NCBI GenBank assembly: GCA_028753945.1
Contig: JAPNXP010000003.1
Span: 4,526,001 to 4,590,000, forward strand
Direction of reading: 5' to 3'
Source: Hexactinellida sp. DTS-2022
Lineage: Eukaryota > Porifera > Hexactinellida
DNA length: 64,000 nt
Shown: positions 1 to 15,501 of the stretch, piece after piece
Numbering within the stretch: position 1 is the stretch's first letter
How the letters are laid out: the number at the start of each line of letters is the position of its first letter
Notes under the pieces: generated by a model
Databases searched by the model: none
What the model was told of the DNA's origin: nothing
Seen by the model: the letters and a program-made list of their open reading frames with translations, nothing else
Program-made: the position numbers and the translations under genes

Positions 1-324
1 TATTAATTGATCCTTATGCCACGTAACACCTCTACAAATGGGTCTTGACACCTTGAGGTGATGATGACATCGTAAAAAAAATGTGTTTTTACAATTTTGT
101 TAATTCGATATTTAAAATGGGTTAGTTGAAGTTGGGTGATGACCCAACACTCACATAAAAAATGCTGAGTCATCACAGATTATATTCTACTCAAACTTGA
201 ATATCGCTAAAATGAAGTGAACTAAATGGAAACTTCCACCACTCTAAGGGTCGTAGCATTCTGAAACACCTTTCTGAAATAATTTAACACCTTTATAGTG
301 ATGATGAATTGGCGGAAAAAAAAA

Positions 325-441
325 ATCCAAAATTGCAGCTTGCGCCGACAGCATGTTTCTTTGGAGGCACTATCAATAAACTACCAACAAAATATAGTGC
401 CACCAAAGGAGCATGCGTCGGCACAGGCTGCAATTTTGGAT
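325..441. repeat. Representative array hairpin (unit 1)
   Basis: This is the first of 22 copies. The outer arms are ATCCAAAATTGCAG... and ...CTGCAATTTTGGAT. The inner arms are GCATG(T)TTC.TTTGGAGGCACTAT and ATAGTGCCACCAAAGGA.CATGC. The loop is about 20 nt (CAATAAACTACCAACAAA type). Nearly the whole 117 bp can fold into one stem of about 45-50 bp. A-tract and T-tract flank the two ends. The other copies are listed under the array. Confidence 0.9.
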
Positions 442-3400
442 TTTTTATTTTTGGTCCGTAGATCGTCCACTGAACAGAGTTTAATTAACTAAGAACCCAA
501 AATTTCAGGACAGGTGTCTCATGGGTTACAGATGTGCACCTGGGGTCACGATTTTTTACTACATTTTTTTGGACACATTTTTGCACCTGTTTAATATTAG
601 AAAAAGAACAATAAATAGTGCACAAATATTTAATTTATATGCATTCGATAGAGAATTAAATTCTACACCTTTTCACAGTGCACGAATTTTTAAATTGAGT
701 TTCGTTTGTGCCACAATTGAGTTGCAAGTTTCCTTTGTTTACTAACACTTCAGTTCAATTGAAGTGTTAAATCGAATTCTATTGTTTCAACTTGTGATAA
801 TTACATTGATTCAACTTGTGAGATCGAGTAGGCTTCTATTTTCTAATTGAAAACTAAGATTTTACATTCCATAACAACAACAGATTATGTGATTATATTT
901 ATTTCTGCTCAGAATATTCTTGAACAATGGATACATGAGATATTTAATTCTAATTAATTCGCTCTGTGTTTAACTTAGAGAAACGGTTCCAATTAGATTA
1001 TTAGGGTATCGAGTGCGCTGAATTCAAATATGATAGTGAAATTAAATTAAAATTAATTATTATAGCAAATAATTGAACTTAATTTATTTTGATGTAAATA
1101 ATATTGGTGTTAAATTATCTTAGATTAATTAAATATTTATACTAATTATCTAAATTTCATTAATCTCAGAAATGATACAAGATAGAAACAAACTTTAAAT
1201 TCATCAATTGGTCCTTATGGCACGTACCACCTATACAAGTGGATCTTGACACCTTGAGGTGATGATGACATCGTCAAAAAAATGTATTTTTACAATTTTG
1301 TGAATTATATTATTAAAATGGGTTAGTTGGAGTTGGGTGATGACCCAACACTCACATAAAAAATGCTGATTCATCACTTATTATATTCTACTGAAACTTG
1401 AATATCTTTGAAACGAAGTGAGCAAAATTGAAACTTCCACCACTCTAAGGGTCGTAGCCTTCTGAAACACCTTTCTGAAATAATTTAACACCTTTATAGT
1501 GATGATGACTTGGTGAAAAAAAAATCCAAAATTGCAGCCTGTGCCGACAGCATGTTCCATTGGAGGCACTATCAATAGACCACCACCAAAATATAGTGCC
1601 ACCAAATGAACATGCGTCGGCACAGGCTGCAATTTTGGATTTTTATTATTATTATTATTATTTTTTATCCGTAGCCACTCCACAGAACAGAGGTTTATCA
1701 ACTAAGAGCCCAAACTTTTAGCACAAGTGTCTCATGGGTTACAGATGTGCACCTAGGGTTATGATTTTTGATTAACAAATTTTGGACACATCTTTAACAC
1801 CTTTCAAAATTTGTCTGGTCTATAACTCAAAATATCTTTTACTAAACCCCCAAATTTTATTTCATATTTGGATTCATCTTAAAATTCTGCGTTTGATGGG
1901 AGAAGAAAATTTGTTAAAATTGGTTTAATTTCTGCCATAAATGGGAGTTGAAATTCCTTTGTTTACTCAACACTTCAATTTCAATAAAACTGTGAAATCT
2001 AATTCCATTGTTTCAACTTGTAATAATTATATTGATTCAACTTGTGAGATCGAGTAGGCTTCTATTTTCCAATTGAAAACTAAGATTTCCATTCCATAAC
2101 AACGACAGATTATGTGATTATATTTATTTCTGCGAGAATATTTTTGCACAATGGATACATGACATATTTAATTCTAATTAATTCACTCTGTGTTTAACTT
2201 ATAGAGACGGTTCCAATTAGATTATCGGGGTTATCGAGTGCGCTGAATTCAAATATGATAGTGAAATTCGATTTAAATTAATAATAAGTGCAAATAATTG
2301 AACTATATTTATTTTGCTGTACATAATAAAGGTGTTAAATTATTAATTTATTAATTAAATATTTATACTAATCAATTAAATATCATAAATCTCAGAGATC
2401 ATAGATGATAGAAACAAACTATCAATTTATCAATTGGTCCTTATGCCACGTACCACCTATACAAGTGGGTCTTGACACCTTGAGGTGATGATGACATCGT
2501 TAAAAAAATGTGTTTTCACAATTTTGTGAATTATATAATTCAAATGGGACGGTTGGTTTTGGGAGATCACCCAACACGCACATAAAAAATGCTGAGTCAT
2601 CACAGATTATATTCTACTTAAACTTGAATATCTCTAAAATGAAGTGAGCTAAAACCAAACTTCTACCACTCTAAGGGTCGTAGCCTTCTGAAACACCTTT
2701 CTGAAATAATTTAACACCTTTATAGTGATGATGAGTGGCGAAAAAAAAATCCAAAATTGCAGCCTGTGCCGACAACATGTTCCTTTGGAGGCACTATCAA
2801 TAAAAAACCAACAAAATATAGTGCCACCAAAGGAACTTGCGTCGGCACAGGCTGCAATTTTGGATTTTTTATTATTCTTCCGTAGCTCATCCACAGAACA
2901 GAGTTTAATTAACTAACAACCCAAATTTGCAGGACAGGTGTCTCATGGGTTACAGATGTGCACCTGGGGTCACGATTTTTTATTAACAAATTTTGGACTT
3001 TTTTTTTACACCTTTCAAATTTTGTCTGGTCCATAACTCAAAGAATGTTATACTAAACCCCCAATTTTCTTTTCACCATTGGATTCACTATAAAATTCTC
3101 CATCTGATGGGAGATGAATGTTTTTACTAATAGGTTTGATTCATGCCATAAATTGGGGTTGAAATTTCTTCAGTTCAATTGAAAGTGTTAAATCTAATTC
3201 TATTGTTTCAACTCGTTATTATTATATTGATTCAACTTGTGAGATCGAGTAGGCTTCTATTTTCCAATTGAAAAAAAAGATTATATATTTCACAACAACG
3301 ACAGATTATGTGATTATATTTACTTCTGCGAGAATATTATTGGACTGTTAATATACTGACGTAATTAATTATAATTAATTCAGTCAGTATATTACTTATA

Positions 3401-5260
3401 TAGATGCTTATAATTTGTTTATTAGGGGTTATCGAGAGTGCTTAATTGAAATTTGATAACAAAATAATTAATTTATTATTCATGACAAAATAATTTAATT
3501 TAATAATTGTAAGTTGACATTGAAATTGGTGTTAAATTATAAATAATATTAATTAATATTTATACTAATTAATTAAATATCATAAATCTCAGAAATCAAA
3601 TAAGATAGAAACAAACTTCCAATTTATCAATTGATCCTTATGCCACGTAACACCTCTACAAGTGGGTCTTGACACCTTGAGGTGATGATGACATCGTAAA
3701 AAAAATGTGTTTTCACAATTTTGTGAATTATATAATTCAAATGGGTCGGTTCGTTTTGGGTGATGACCCAGAACTCACATAAAAAATGCTGAGTCATCAG
3801 CTATTATATTCTACTGAAACTTGAATATCTTTGAAATGAAGTAAGCATAAAAGAAATTTACAACTCACTAAGGGTCGTTGCCTTTTGAAACACCTTTCTG
3901 AAATAATTTAACACCTTCGTAGTGAAGATGACATGGCGGAAAAAAAATCCAAAATTGCAGCCTGTGCCGACAGCATGTTCCATAGGAGGCACTATCAATA
4001 AACCACACCAAAATATAGTGCCACCAAAGGAACATGCGTCGGCACAGGCTGCAATTTTGGATTTTTATTAGTCCGTAGATCGTCCACAGAACAGAGTTTA
4101 ATTAACTAAGAGCCAAAATTTTCAGGATATGTGTCTCATGGGTTACAGATGTGCACCTGGGGTCACGATTTTTTATTACATTTTTTTGGACACATTTTTG
4201 CACCTGTTTAATATTGAAACAGGAACAATAAATAGTACCAGAAAATTAAATTTATTTGCATTCGATAGAGAATTAAATTCTACACCTTTTCACAGTGCAC
4301 AAATTTCTAAATTGGGTTTCATTAGTGCCACAATTGAGTTGCAAGTTTCCTTTGTTTACTAACACTTCAGTACAATTGAAAGTGTTAAATCTAATTCTAT
4401 TGTTTCAACTCGTTGTTATTATATTGATTCAACTTGTGAGATCGAGTAGGCTTCTATTTTCCAATTGAAAAAAAAGATTATATATTTCACAACAACGACA
4501 GATTATGTGATTATATTTACTTGTGCGAGAATATTATTGCACTGTTAATATACTGACGTAATTAATTATAATTAATTCAGTCAGTATATTACTTATATAG
4601 ATGCTTCCAAATTGTTTATAGGGGTTATCGAGTGTGCGGTATTGAAATTTGATAGCCAAATTAATTAATTAATTATTTGTGACAAAATAATTGAACTTAA
4701 TAATTGTATGTTGACATTGAAATTGGTGTCATATTATAAATAATAATAATTATTATATATGCAAATTAATTAAATATCATAAATCTCAAAGATCATAGAA
4801 GATAGAAACAAACTTTCAATTTATCAATTGGTCCTTATGGCACGTGCCACGTAGGCAAGTGGGTCTTGACACCTTGAGGTGATGATGACATCGTTAAAAA
4901 AATGTGTTTTTACAATTTTGTTAATTCGACATTTAAATTGGGTTAGTTGGTGTTGGGTGATGACCCAACACTCAGATAAAAAATGCTGAGTCATCAGCTA
5001 TTATATTCTACTCATACTTGAATATCTAAAAAATGAAGTGAACTAAATGGAAACTTCCACCACTCTAAGGGTCGATGCCTTCTGAAACACCTTTCTGAAA
5101 TAATTTACCACCTTCATAGTGTTGATGACAATGCAAAAAAATCTAAAAATGCAGCCTGTGCCGACAGCATGTTCCATTGAAGGCACTATCAATAGACCAC
5201 CACCAAAATATAGTGCCACCAAAGGAACATGCGTCGGCACAGGCTGCAATTTTGGATTTT

Positions 5261-5510
5261 ATTACTGTGCCGACTATACTACAGTATAGTGGCCCAGTTC
5301 TAATCTTACTGCCTTGGTTAGTTATTATTATTACTGTGCCGACAATACTATAGTATAGTGTCCCAGTTCTAATCTTACTGCCTTTAATATTATTATTACT
5401 GTGCCGACTATACTATAGTATAGTGGCCCAGTTCTAATCTCACTGCCTATATTTTTACTGTGCCGACTATACTATAGTATAGTGGCCCAGTATTGGAATC
5501 ACTGCCTTTA
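5261..5510 (+). repeat. Minisatellite, about 4 units, in array unit 5
   Basis: Units of 60-70 bp start near 5262, 5331, 5395 and 5456. Each reads TTACTGTGCCGAC, then the palindrome ACTATACTATAGTATAGT (or a close variant), then GGCCCAGT and a variable tail ending CACTGCC or TTACTGCC. The block lies directly after the big hairpin, in place of a plain T-tract. Confidence 0.9.
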
Positions 5511-8500
5511 TTATTATTTTTTTTATTATTATTTTTTTTTTTCTCCGTAGACGGTGCAATGGCCAGAGCTTAATTGTTGATGGGCTGAAACTTGGCATGT
5601 AGGTGCGATGGGACCGTCTAATTTGCACCTGGGGTTACGATTTTTTATTAACAAATTTTGGACACATCTTTAACACCTTTCAAAATTTGTCTGGTCCATA
5701 ACTCAAAATATGTTTTACTAAACCCGCAAATTTTATTTCATATTTGGATTCACCGTAAAATTCTGCGTCTGATGGGAGAAGAAATCTTTCAATAAGGGGT
5801 TTAATTTCTGCCACAAATGGGGGCTTAAATTTCTTTGTTTACTCACACTTCAGTTTCAGTAAAGTGTTAAATCTAATTCCATTGTTTCAACTTGTAATAA
5901 TTATATTGATTTAACTTGTTAAATCCTACTCTAGTGATTCAACTTGCTATAATTATATTGATTTAACTTGTGAATTCAAGCTGGCTTCTATTTTGCAATT
6001 GAAAATTAAGATTATATATTTCATAACAACGACATATTATGTGATTATATTTACTTCTGCGAGAATATAATTGCACTGTTAATATACTGACGTAATTAAT
6101 TATAAATAATTCAGTTTGTATTTAACTTATATAGAAGCTTCCAATTTGTATATTAGAGGTTATCGAGTGTGCGGAATTGAAATTTGATAGATAAATTAAT
6201 TAATTAATTATTTATGACAAAATAATTGAACTTAATAATTGTATGTTGACATTGAAATTGGTGTCATATTATAAATAATATTAATAATTATTTATACTAA
6301 TTAATTAAATATCATAAATCTCAGAGATCATAGAAGATAGAAACAAACTTTCAATATATCAATTGGTCCTTATGACACGTGCCACCTATACAAGTGGGTC
6401 TTGACACCTTTAGGTGATGATGACATCGTTAAAAAAATGTGTTTTTACAATTTTGTTAATTCGATATTTAAAATGGGTTAGTTAATGTTGGTTGATGACC
6501 CAACACCCACTTAAAAAATGCTGAGTCATTACAGATTATATTCTACTGAAACTAGAATATCTCTTTAATGAAGTGAGCTGAATGGAAACTTCCACCACTC
6601 TAAAGGGTCGTTGCCTTCTGAAACACCTTTCTGAAATAATTTAACACCTTCATAGTGATGATGACTGGGCGAAAAAAAATCCAAAATTGCACCCTGTCTG
6701 ACAGCATGCTCCTTTGGAGGCACTATCAATAACCAACCAATAAAATATAGTGCCACCAAAGGAACATGCGTCGGCACAGGGTGCAATTTTGGATTTTTTT
6801 TTTTTTTTTTCTCCGTAGACGGTACCCTGGCCAGAGCTCTATAGTTGATGGGCTGAAACTTGGCATGTAGGTGCGGTGGGACCGTCTAATTTGCACCTGG
6901 GGTTACGATTTTTTATTAAGAAATTTTTGACACATCTTTAACACCTTTCAGATTTTGTCTGGTCCATAACTCAAAATATGTTTTACTAAACCCGAAAATT
7001 TTATTTCATATTTGGATTCCCCATAAAATTCTGCGTCTGATGGGAGAAGAAAGCCTTCAAAAAAGGTTTTATTCCTGCCATTAATGGGGGTTGAAATTTC
7101 TTTGTTTACTCACACTTCAGTTTCAATAAAACTGTTAAATCTAATTCCATTGTTTCAACTTGCGATTATTATATTGATTTAACTTGTTAAATCCTACTCT
7201 AGTGATTCAACTTGTAATAATTATATTGATTCATCTTATAAATTACAGCTGGCTTCTATTTAATTGTAGTATTACTATACAATGGATTAAATTAAATAAT
7301 ATAATATAAGGAATTTGTTGACTCAACTCAACCAACCGTGGATAACATTGCTAAAATAAATAACGAATAATATAATTTAATAGCAATACACAATGAATGC
7401 AGCTGGCTTCTATTTAATTGTAGCATTACTATACAATGGATTAAATTAAATTAATTTATATAAGGAATTTGTTGACTTTACTCAACACACCGTGGATAAC
7501 ATTGCTAAAATATATAACTAATAATATAATTTATTATCAATACATAATGAATGAATGGCATTAAACTAAAGATGGTTTATGATAGAACCGTTAAGATTTT
7601 ACATTCCACAACAACGACAGATTAAGTGATTATATTTATTTCAGCGAGAATATTCTTGCACAATTAATGTACTGACATATTTAATTCTAATTAATTCGCT
7701 CTGTGTTTACCGTATAGAGATGGTTCCAAATAGATTATTGGGGTTATCGAGTGCGTGGAATTCAAATATTATAGTGAAATTCAATTTAAATAAATAATAA
7801 TTGCAAATAATTGAACTTAATTTATTTTGCTGTATATAATAATGGTGTTAAATAATAAATAAATAAATTTAATATTTATACTAATTAGATAAATTTCATT
7901 AATCTCAGAGATGATACAAGATAGAAACAAACTTTCAATTTATCAATTGGTCCTTATGCCAGGTACCACCTATACAAGTGGGTCTTGACACCTTGAGGTG
8001 ATTATGACATCGTAAAAAAAATGTATTTTTACAATTTTGTTAATTCGATATTTAAAATGGGTTAGTTGATGTTGGGTGATGACCCAACACACACATAAAA
8101 AATGCTGAGTCATCAGCTATTATATTCTACTCAAACTTGAATATCTCTAAAATTATATGAACTAAATGGAAACTTCCACCACTCTAAGGGTCGATGCCTT
8201 CTGTAACACCTTTTTGAAATAATTTAACACCTTCATAGTGATGATGACATGGCGAAAAAAAAATCCAAAATTGCAGCCTGCGCCGACAGCATGTTCTTTT
8301 GGAGGCACTATAAATAAACAACCAACAAAATATAGTGCCACCAAAGGAACATGCGTCGGCACAGGCTGCAATTTTGGATTTTTTTTTTTCTCCGTAGACG
8401 GTGCCCTGGCCAGAGCTTTATAGTTGATGGGCTTAAACTTTGCATGTAGGTGCGATGGGACCGTCTAATTTGCACCTGGGGTAACGATTTTTGATTAAGA

Positions 8501-10487
8501 AATTTTTGACACATCTTTAACACCTTTCAAAATTTGTCTGGTCCATAACACAAAATATGTTTTACTAAACCCCCAAATTTTATTTCACATTTGGATTCAC
8601 CATAAAATTCCGCGTCTGATGGGAGAAGAAAACTTTCAATAAAGAGTTTTATTTCTGCCATAAATGGGTGTTGAAATTTCTTTGTTTACTCACACTTCAT
8701 TTTCAGTATAACTGTTAAATCTAATTCCATTGTTTCAACTTGTAATAATTATATTGATTTAACTTGTTAAATCTTACTCTATTGATTCAACTTGCGATAA
8801 TTAAATTGATTTAACTTATAAATTGCAGCTGGCTTCTATTTAATTTACCATACAATGGATTAAATAAAATAATATAATATAAGGAATTTGTTGACTTAAT
8901 TCAACTCAACCGTGGATAACAATGCTAAGATAAATAACTAATAATATAATTTATTATCAATACATAATGAATGAATGGCATCAAACTCAAGATGGTTTAA
9001 GATAGAAACAAACTTCAAATTTATCTACCGTTCCTTGTGACTCGGACCAATTAACAAATGCTTCTTCACACCTTGGGCGTTGATGACTTGGCGAAAAAAA
9101 ATCCAAAATTGCAGCCTGCGCCGACAGCATGTTCCTTTGGAGGCACTATCAATAAACAACCAACAAAATATAGTGCCACCAAAGGAACATGCGTCGGCAC
9201 AGGGTGCAATTTTGGATTTTTTTTCTCCGTAGACGGTGCCCTGGCCTGAGCTTTATAGTTGATGGGCTGAAACTTGGCATGTAGGTGCGGATGGACCGTC
9301 TAATTTGCACCTGGGGTTACGATTTTTGATTAACGAATTTTTGACACATCTTTAACACCTTTCAAAATTTGTCTGGTCCATAACTCAAAATATGTTTTAC
9401 TAAACCCCCAAATTTTATTTCACATTTGGATTCACCATAAAATTCTGCGTCTGATGGGAGAAGAAATCTTTCAATAAAGATTTTTATTTCTGCCATAAAT
9501 GGCGGTTAAAATTTACTTGTTTACTCACACTTCAATTTCAGTAAAGTGTTAAATCTAATTCTATTGTTTCAACTTGTAATATTTATATTGATTTAAGTTG
9601 TTAAATCTAATTCTATTGTTTCAACTCGTTAATATTATATTGATTCAACTTGTGAGATCGAGAAGGCTTCTATTTTCCAATTGAAAACTAAGATTCTACA
9701 TTCCATAACAACGACAGATTATGTGATTATATTTCCTTCTGCAAGAATACTCTTGCACTGTTAATATACTGACGTAATTAATAATAATTAATTAAGTCAG
9801 TATATGACTTATATAGATGCTCCCAATTTGTTTATTAGGGGTTATCGAGTGAGCGAAATTGAAATTTGATAGCCAAATTAATTAATTAATTATTTATGAC
9901 AAAATAACTAAACTTAATAAATATAAGTTGACATTGAAATTGGTGTTAAATTATAAATATTATTAATAATTGTTTATACTAATTAATTAAATATCATAAA
10001 TCTCAGAGATCATAGAAGATAGAAACAAACTTTCAATTAATCAATTGGTCCTTATGGCACGTGCCACCTATACAAGTGGGTCTTGACACCTTGAGGTGAT
10101 GATGACATCGTTAAAAAAATGTATTTTTACAATTTTGCTAATTCGATATTTAAAATAGGTTAATTGATTTTGGGTGATGACCCAACACTCACATAAAATA
10201 TGCTGAGTCATTAGCTATTATATTCTACTCAAACTTGAATATCTCTAAAATGAAGTGAACTAAATGGAAACTTCCACCACTCTAAGGGTCGTAGCATTCT
10301 GAAACACCTATCTGAAATAATTTAACACCTTTATAGTGATGATGAATTGGCGAAAAAAAAAATCCAAAATTGCAGCTTGCGCCGACAGCATGTTTCTTTG
10401 GAGGCACTATCAATAAACTACCAACAAAATATAGTGCCACCAAAGGAGCATGCGTCGGCACAGGCTGCAATTTTGGATTTTATTTTT

Positions 10488-10750
10488 TACTGTGCCGACT
10501 ATACTATAGTATAGTCACTATAGTGGCCCAGTATTGGAATCACTGCCTTTATTATTACTGTGCCGACTATACTATAGTATAGTGGCCCAGTATTGGAATC
10601 ACTGCCTTTATTACTGTGCCGACTATACTATAGTATAGTGGCCCAGTTCTAATCTTAGTGCTTTGGTTTGTTGTTATTATTATTACTGTGCCGACTATAC
10701 TATAGTATAGTGGCCCAGTTCTAATCTTAGTGCTTTGGTTAGTTATTATT
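10488..10750 (+). repeat. Minisatellite, about 4 units, in array unit 9
   Basis: Units start near 10488, 10556, 10612 and 10683, the same family as at 5261. The first copy carries an extra CACTATAGT inside the palindrome. The flanking 1.2-kb segment matches 300-1640 almost base for base, but that copy lacks the minisatellite, so it has been gained or lost after the segment duplicated. Confidence 0.9.
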
Positions 10751-13148
10751 ATTTTTGGTCCGTAGATCGTCGACTGAACAGAGTTTAATTAACTAAGAAC
10801 CCAAAATTTCAGGACAGGTGTCTCATGGGTTACAGATGTGCACCTGGGGTCACGATTTTTTACTACATTTTTTTGGACACATTTTTGCACCTGTTTAATA
10901 TTAGAAAAAGAACAATAAATAGTGCACAAATATTTAATTTATATGCATTCGATAGAGAATTAAATTCTACACCTTTTCACAGTGCACGAATTTTTAAATT
11001 GAGTTTCGTTTGTGCCACAATTGAGTTGCAAGTTTCCTTTGTTTACTAACACTTCAGTTCAATTGAAGTGTTAAATCGAATTCTATTGTTTCAACTTGTG
11101 ATAATTACATTGATTCAACTTGTGAGATCGAGTAGGCTTCTATTTTCTAATTGAAAACTAAGATTTTACATTCCATAACAACAACAGATTATGTGATTAT
11201 ATTTATTTCTGCTCAGAATATTCTTGAACAATGGATACATGAGATATTTAATTCCAATTAATTCGCTCTGTGTTTAACTTAGAGAAACGGTTCCAATTAG
11301 ATTATTAGGGTATCGAGTGCGCTGAATTCAAATATGATAGTGAAATTAAATTTAAATTAATTATTATAGCAAATATTGAACTTAATTTATTTTGATGTAA
11401 ATAATATTGGTGTTAAATTATCTTAGATTAATTAAATATTTATACTAATTGTCTAAATTTCATTAATCTCAGAAATGATACAAGATAGAAACAAACTTTA
11501 AATTTATCAATTGGTCCTTATGGCACGTACCACGTATACAAGTGGATCTTGACACCTTGAGGTGATGATGACATCGTCAAAAAAATGTATTTTTACAATT
11601 TTGTGAATTATATTATTAAAATGGGTTAGTTGGAGTTGGGTGATGACCCAACACTCACATAAAAAATGCTGATTCATCACTTATTATATTCTACTGAAAC
11701 TTGAATATCTTTGAAACGAAGTGAGCAAAATTGAAACTTCCACCACTCTAAGGGTCGTAGCCTTCTGAAACACCTTTCTGAAATAATTTAACACCTTTAT
11801 AGTGATGATGACTTGGTGAAAAAAAATCCAAAATTGCAGCCTGTGCCGACAGCATGTTCCATTGGAGGCACTATCAATAGACCACCACCAAAATATAGTG
11901 CCACCAAATGAACATGCGTCGGCACAGGCTGCAATTTTGGATTTTTTATTATTTATCCGTAGCTCATCCACAGAACAGAGTTTAATTAACTAAGAGCCCA
12001 AATTTTCAGGATATGTGTCTCATGGGTTACAGATGTGCACCTGGGGTCACGATTTTTTATTACATTTTTTTGGACACATTTTTGCACCTGTTTAATATTG
12101 AAACAGGAACAATAAATAGTACCCGAAAATTAAATTTATATGCATTCGATAGAGAATTAAATTCTACACCTTTTCACAGTGCACGAATTTCTAAATTGGG
12201 TTTCATTAGTGCCACAATTGAGTTGCAAGTTTCCTTTGTTTACTAACACTTCAGTACAATTGAAAGTGTTAAATCTAATTCTATTGTTTCAACTCGTTGT
12301 TATTATATTGATTCAACTTGTGAGATCGAGTAGGCTTCTATTTTCCAATTGAAAAAATATATTATATATTTCACAACAACGACAGATTATGTGATTATAT
12401 TTACTTCTGCGTTAATATTATTGCACTGTTAATATACTGACGTAATTAATTATAATTAATTCAGTCAGTATATGACTTATATAGATGCTTCCAATTTGTT
12501 TATTAGGGGTTATCGAGTGTGCGGAATTGAAATTTGATGGACAAATTTATTTATTTATTATTTCTGACAAAATAATTAAACTTAATAAATATAAGTTGAC
12601 ATTGAAATTGGTGTTAAATTATAAATAATATTAATAATTATATATACTAATTAATTAAATATCATAAATCTCAGAGATCATAGAAGATAGAAACAAACTT
12701 TCAATTTATCAATTGGTCCTTATGGCACGTGCCACCTATACAAGTGGGTCTTGACACCTTGAGGTGATGATGACATCGTTAAAAAAATGTGTTTTTACAA
12801 TTTTGTTAATTCGATATTAAAAATGGGTTAGTTCATGTTGGGTGATGACCCAACACTCACATAAAAAATGCTGAGTCATCAGTTGTTATATTCTACTCAA
12901 ACTTGAATATCGCTAAAAGGAAGTGAACTAAAACGAAACTTGCAGCACTCTAAGGGTCGATGCCTTCTGTAACACCTTTTTGAAATGATTTAACACCTTC
13001 ATAGTGGAGATGACATGGCGAAAAAAAAATACAAAATTGCAGCTGTGCCGACAGCATTTTCCATTGGAGGCACTATCAATAAACCACCAACAAAATATAG
13101 TGCCACCAAAGGTACATGCGTCGGCACAGGCTGCAATTTTGGATTTTT

Positions 13149-13205
13149 ATTACTGTGCCGACTACACTATAGTATAGTGGCCCAGTTCTAATCTTACTGC
13201 CTTTA
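13149..13205 (+). repeat. Minisatellite, single unit, in array unit 11
   Basis: One copy of the TTACTGTGCCGAC-palindrome-GGCCCAGT unit sits immediately after the hairpin. The palindrome has one changed base (ACTACACTATAGTATAGT). Confidence 0.85.
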
Positions 13206-14058
13206 TTTTTATTATTTTTATTTCTCCGTAGCAAGTGCCCTGGCCACACCTGTATACATAGAGGGCTGAAACTTGGCATGTAGGTTCGGAGTCGAAGTCT
13301 AATTTGCACCTGGGGTTACGATTTTTGATTAACAAATTTTGGACACATCTTTAACACCTTTCAAAATTTGTCTGGTCCATAACTAAAAAGATGTTTTACT
13401 AGACCCCCAAATTTTATTTCATATTTGGATTCACCATAAAATTATGCGTCTGATGGGAGAAGAAATTTTTCAATAAAGGGGTCAATTTCTGCCATAAATG
13501 GGGGTTGAAATTTCTTTGTTTACTCACACTTCAGTTTCAGTATAACTGTTAAATCTAATTCCATTGTTTCAACTTGTAATAATTATATTGATTTAACTTG
13601 TTAAATCCTACTCTTGTGATTCAACTTGCGATAATTAGATTGATTTAACTTATAAATTCCAGCTGGCTTCTATTTAATTCTAGTCTTAGTATACAATGGA
13701 TTAAATAAAATAATATAATATAAGGAATTTGTTGACTCAACTCAACCAACCATGGATAACATTGCTAAAATAAATTACTAATAATATAATTTATTATCAA
13801 TACATAATGAATGAATGGCAGTAAACTCAAGATGGTTTATGATAGAAACAAACTTCAAATTTGTCTACCGTTCCTTGTGACTCCGACTAATTAATAAATG
13901 GTTCTTCACAACTTGGGCGTTGATGACTTGGCGAAAAAAAAATCCTAAATTTCAGCCTGTGCCGACAGCATGTTCCTTTGGAGGCACTATCAAAAACCAC
14001 AAACAAAATATAGTGCCACCAAAGGAACATCCGTCGGCACAGGCTGAAATTTAGGATT

Positions 14059-14245
14059 TTTACTGTGCCGACTAAACTATAGTATAGTGGCCCAGTATTG
14101 GAATCACTGTCTTTATTATTACTGTGCCGACTATACTATAGTATAGTGGCCCAGTATTGGAATCACTGCCTTTATTTTTATTATTACTGTGCCGACTATA
14201 CTATAGTATAGTGGCCCAGTTCTAATCTTAGTGCTTTGGTTAGTT
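14059..14245 (+). repeat. Minisatellite, 3 units, in array unit 12
   Basis: Three units start near 14059, 14118 and 14184, directly after the hairpin whose two arms carry matched base changes. The following module (from 14262) is nearly identical to 450-1200 and 10757-11510. Confidence 0.88.
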
Positions 14246-15446
14246 ATTATTATTTTTGGTCCGTAGATCGTCCACTGAACAGAGTTTAATTAACTAAGAA
14301 CCCAAAATTTCAGGACAGGTGTCTCATGGGTTACAGATGTGCACCTGGGGTCACGATTTTTTACTACATTTTTTTGGACACATTTTTGCACCTGTTTAAT
14401 ATTAGAAAAAGAACAATAAATAGTGCACAAATATTTAATTTATATGCATTCGATAGAGAATTAAATTCTACACCTTTTCACAGTGCACGAATTTTTTAAT
14501 TGGGTTTCGTTTGTGCCACAATTGAGTTGCAAGTTTCCTTTGTTTACTAACACTTCAGTTCAATTGAAGTGTTAAATCGAATTCTATTGTTTCAACTTGT
14601 GATAATTACATTGATTCAACTTGTGAGATCGAGTAGGCTTTTATTTTCTAATTGAAAACTAAGATTTTACATTCCATAACAACAACAGATTATGTGATTA
14701 TATTTATTTCTGCTCAGAATATTCTTGAACAATGGATACATGAGATATTTAATTCTAATTAATTCGCTCTGTGTTTAACTTAGAGAAACGGTTCCAATTA
14801 GATTATTAGGGTATCGAGTGCGCTGAATTCAAATATGATAGTGAAATTAAATTTAAATTAATTATTATAGCAAATAATTGAACTTAATTTATTTTGATGT
14901 AAATAATATTGGTGTTAAATTATCTTAGATTAATTAAATATTTATACTAATTATCTAAATTTCATTAATCTCAGAAATGATACAAGATAGAAACAAACTT
15001 TAAATTTATCAATTGGTCCTTATGGCACGTACCACCTATACAAGTGGATCTTGACACCTTGAGGTGATGATGACATCGTCAAAAAAATGTATTTTTACAA
15101 TTTTGTGAATTATATTATTAAAATGGGTTAGTTGGAGTTGGGTGATGACCCAACACTCACATAAAAAATGCTGATTCATCACTTATTATATTCTACTGAA
15201 ACTTGAATATCTTTGAAACGAAGTGAGCAAAATGGAAACTTCCACCACTCTAAGGGTCGTAGCCTTCTGAAACACCTTTCTGAAATAATTTAACACCTTT
15301 ATAGTGATGATGACTTGGTGAAAAAAAAATCCAAAATTGCAGCCTGTGCCGACAGCATGTTCCATTGGAGGCACTATCAATAGACCACCACCAAAATATA
15401 GTGCCACCAAATGAACATGCGTCGGCACAGGCTGCAATTTTGGATT

Positions 15447-15501
15447 TTTACTGTGCCGACTATACTATAGTATAGTGGCCCAGTTCTAATCTCACTGCCT
15501 T
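15447..15501 (+). repeat. Minisatellite, single unit, in array unit 13
   Basis: One unit with a perfect 18-bp palindrome, followed by a long T-tract (about 15503-15529). Confidence 0.85.
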
